From an uncultured Rikenellaceae bacterium (GTDB lineage: Bacteria; Bacteroidota; Bacteroidia; Bacteroidales; Rikenellaceae): a stretch of 24,782 bases of DNA. This document shows positions 24,154-24,782 of the stretch, in pieces. The position numbers and the translations under genes are program-made. Where the stretch lies: positions 1 through 24,782 of the forward strand of contig CAJTLO010000013.1 of assembly GCA_910577285.1 (NCBI GenBank), written 5' to 3'. Positions within the stretch are counted from its first letter, which is position 1. Every line of letters starts with the position of its first letter. The notes beneath the pieces are model-generated. The model was not told the origin of the DNA and ran no database searches. It was given only the letters and a program-made list of their open reading frames with translations.

Positions 24154-24186
24154 TTTGGAAGTTTGAAATGTTTGCGCTTATCTTTG
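24154..24186 (+). promoter_or_regulatory. rrn promoter P1
   Basis: TTTG (24154-24157), 21 bp, TATCTTTG (24179-24186). A-tracts lie just upstream, and a boxA-like GTTCTTTTCA lies about 40 nt downstream. Confidence 0.75.
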
Positions 24187-24364
24187 CACCCGCTTTCGGA
24201 AATCAAACGGACAGCAAAACGAGGTTCTTTTCAGATGTAACGATTACAAGATGCACGTAAGTATCAGTTGGACAGCTGCTTGTCTCTTGGAGAGAAGAGG
24301 TGTTTCGCGATTTTCGCAAACAACCGCCTCTCGAAAAAAAAAGTCGAAAAAAACGGTTCGCCGT

Positions 24365-24395
24365 TTTGGAAATTTGAAAAAAGCCTTTACCTTTG
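24365..24395 (+). promoter_or_regulatory. rrn promoter P2
   Basis: TTTG (24365-24368), 19 bp, TACCTTTG (24388-24395). The -33 overlaps the 3' arm of a hairpin, AAAACGG-TTCG-CCGTTTT (24350-24367). Two A-tracts lie upstream. Confidence 0.85.
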
Positions 24396-24565
24396 CACCC
24401 GCTTCTGAAAACAAGACAGCAACAAGGTTCTTTACAGATTAACGGATGTGCAGGACACGGTAGCGGTTGAAAAGCGGCGGTTGTGTCAGGTAAATGAAGA
24501 GTGCGGTTCTGCAGTTTTTGCAAAATCGCTTCCTGAAAAAAATCCAAAAAAAAGTGGTTCGCCAC

Positions 24566-24596
24566 TTTGGAAATTTGAAAAAAGCCTTTACCTTTG
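24566..24596 (+). promoter_or_regulatory. rrn promoter P3 (proximal)
   Basis: TTTG (24566-24569), 19 bp, TACCTTTG (24589-24596). The -33 overlaps the 3' arm of AAAGTGG-TTCG-CCACTTT (24551-24568). The core is identical to P2 from TTTGGAAA through TACCTTTGCA. Start expected near 24603. Confidence 0.88.
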
Positions 24597-24602
24597 CAGT
24601 CC

Positions 24603-24737
24603 CATTCCGACAGGGAATGAGAAGCAAAAAGAGATAAGTTCTTTGAAGATATTTGAGCAGCTAAAGTTTATCCTGATCAGCAATGATCGGATGTCAAAAA
24701 TACCTTTGAGATATAGCCAAGATTTATACAATTCATT
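24603..24737 (+). promoter_or_regulatory. Pre-16S leader with boxA-like element
   Basis: The leader from P3 opens with a small hairpin (CATTCC/GGAATG, about 24603-24618). It then carries GTTCTTTGAA (24638-24647), which resembles the boxA antitermination signal common to rRNA leaders. The remaining AT-rich part precedes mature 16S. Confidence 0.6.

Positions 24738-24782
<45 letters not shown>

Larger units (their letters stand above)
24121..24660 (+). repeat. Three direct repeats of an rRNA promoter-leader module
   Basis: A module recurs with -7 elements at 24179, 24388 and 24589 (steps of 209 and 201 bp). Each copy has, in order, two A-tracts, a promoter with TTTGGAA(A/G)-TTTGAAA around the -33, a TA(T/C)CTTTG -7, and then a boxA-like GTTCTTT motif (24224-24230, 24427-24433, 24638-24644). 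Copies 2 and 3 are closest; copy 1 is diverged. This looks like tandem duplication of the rrn control region. Confidence 0.8.

Overview
The window is high-GC bacterial chromosome from a member of the Bacteroidetes, most likely a Bacteroidales species close to Alistipes/Rikenellaceae. The evidence is threefold. Promoters have the Bacteroidetes form (TTTG, about 20 bp, then TAnnTTTG). The cell-envelope proteins are typical of the phylum: Gln+1 signal-peptidase substrates, an OmpP1/FadL barrel, an NlpE-like lipoprotein and a BACON-domain relic. The first 45 bases of a 16S rRNA gene at the right edge read as Bacteroidetes. The genus is an inference from GC content and gene style.

Layout. 207-6818 (+) is a run of four genes: exported glutaminyl cyclase, cobalamin-dependent methionine synthase (metH), an M20 amidohydrolase and a TrmH-family RNA methyltransferase. 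6819-8164 is a degraded or regulatory stretch. It holds terminator-like hairpins, a frameshifted lipoprotein gene on the minus strand and a striking nested inverted repeat (7701-7875). 8165-11963 (+) is pdxA-thrS-infC, ending in a strong terminator. infC lacks an ATG and probably starts at an ATA behind a strong Shine-Dalgarno; the usual rpmI-rplT partners are absent. 11964-12916 carries an orphan promoter and a BACON-domain relic. 12917-13852 (+) is a family 2 glycosyltransferase. A YbdG-like mechanosensitive channel (-) and a HAD phosphatase (+) are divergent from a shared promoter region. An AlkD-like gene with an apparent internal deletion follows the HAD gene. 16353-20204 (-) is an envelope cluster: a Ser/Arg/Gly-repeat lipoprotein, an OmpP1/FadL-like barrel and a small beta-barrel. 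20650-22134 (+) is an archaeal/eukaryal-type prolyl-tRNA synthetase with a strong terminator, facing an NlpE-like lipoprotein (-). The last 1.8 kb has no convincing gene. It contains a (GGTT)9 microsatellite and then three tandem rRNA promoters, in roughly 200-bp direct repeats, leading into 16S rRNA.

The gene content is mostly housekeeping: translation (thrS, infC, proS, rrn), B6 and methionine/B12 metabolism, and envelope proteins. No defence system, CRISPR array, prophage or intact mobile element was found. The most unusual signals are non-coding: the triplicated rrn promoter module with covarying TTCG hairpins, the nested palindrome at 7701-7875, and the non-AUG infC start. I do not see a complete, obviously novel biological system.
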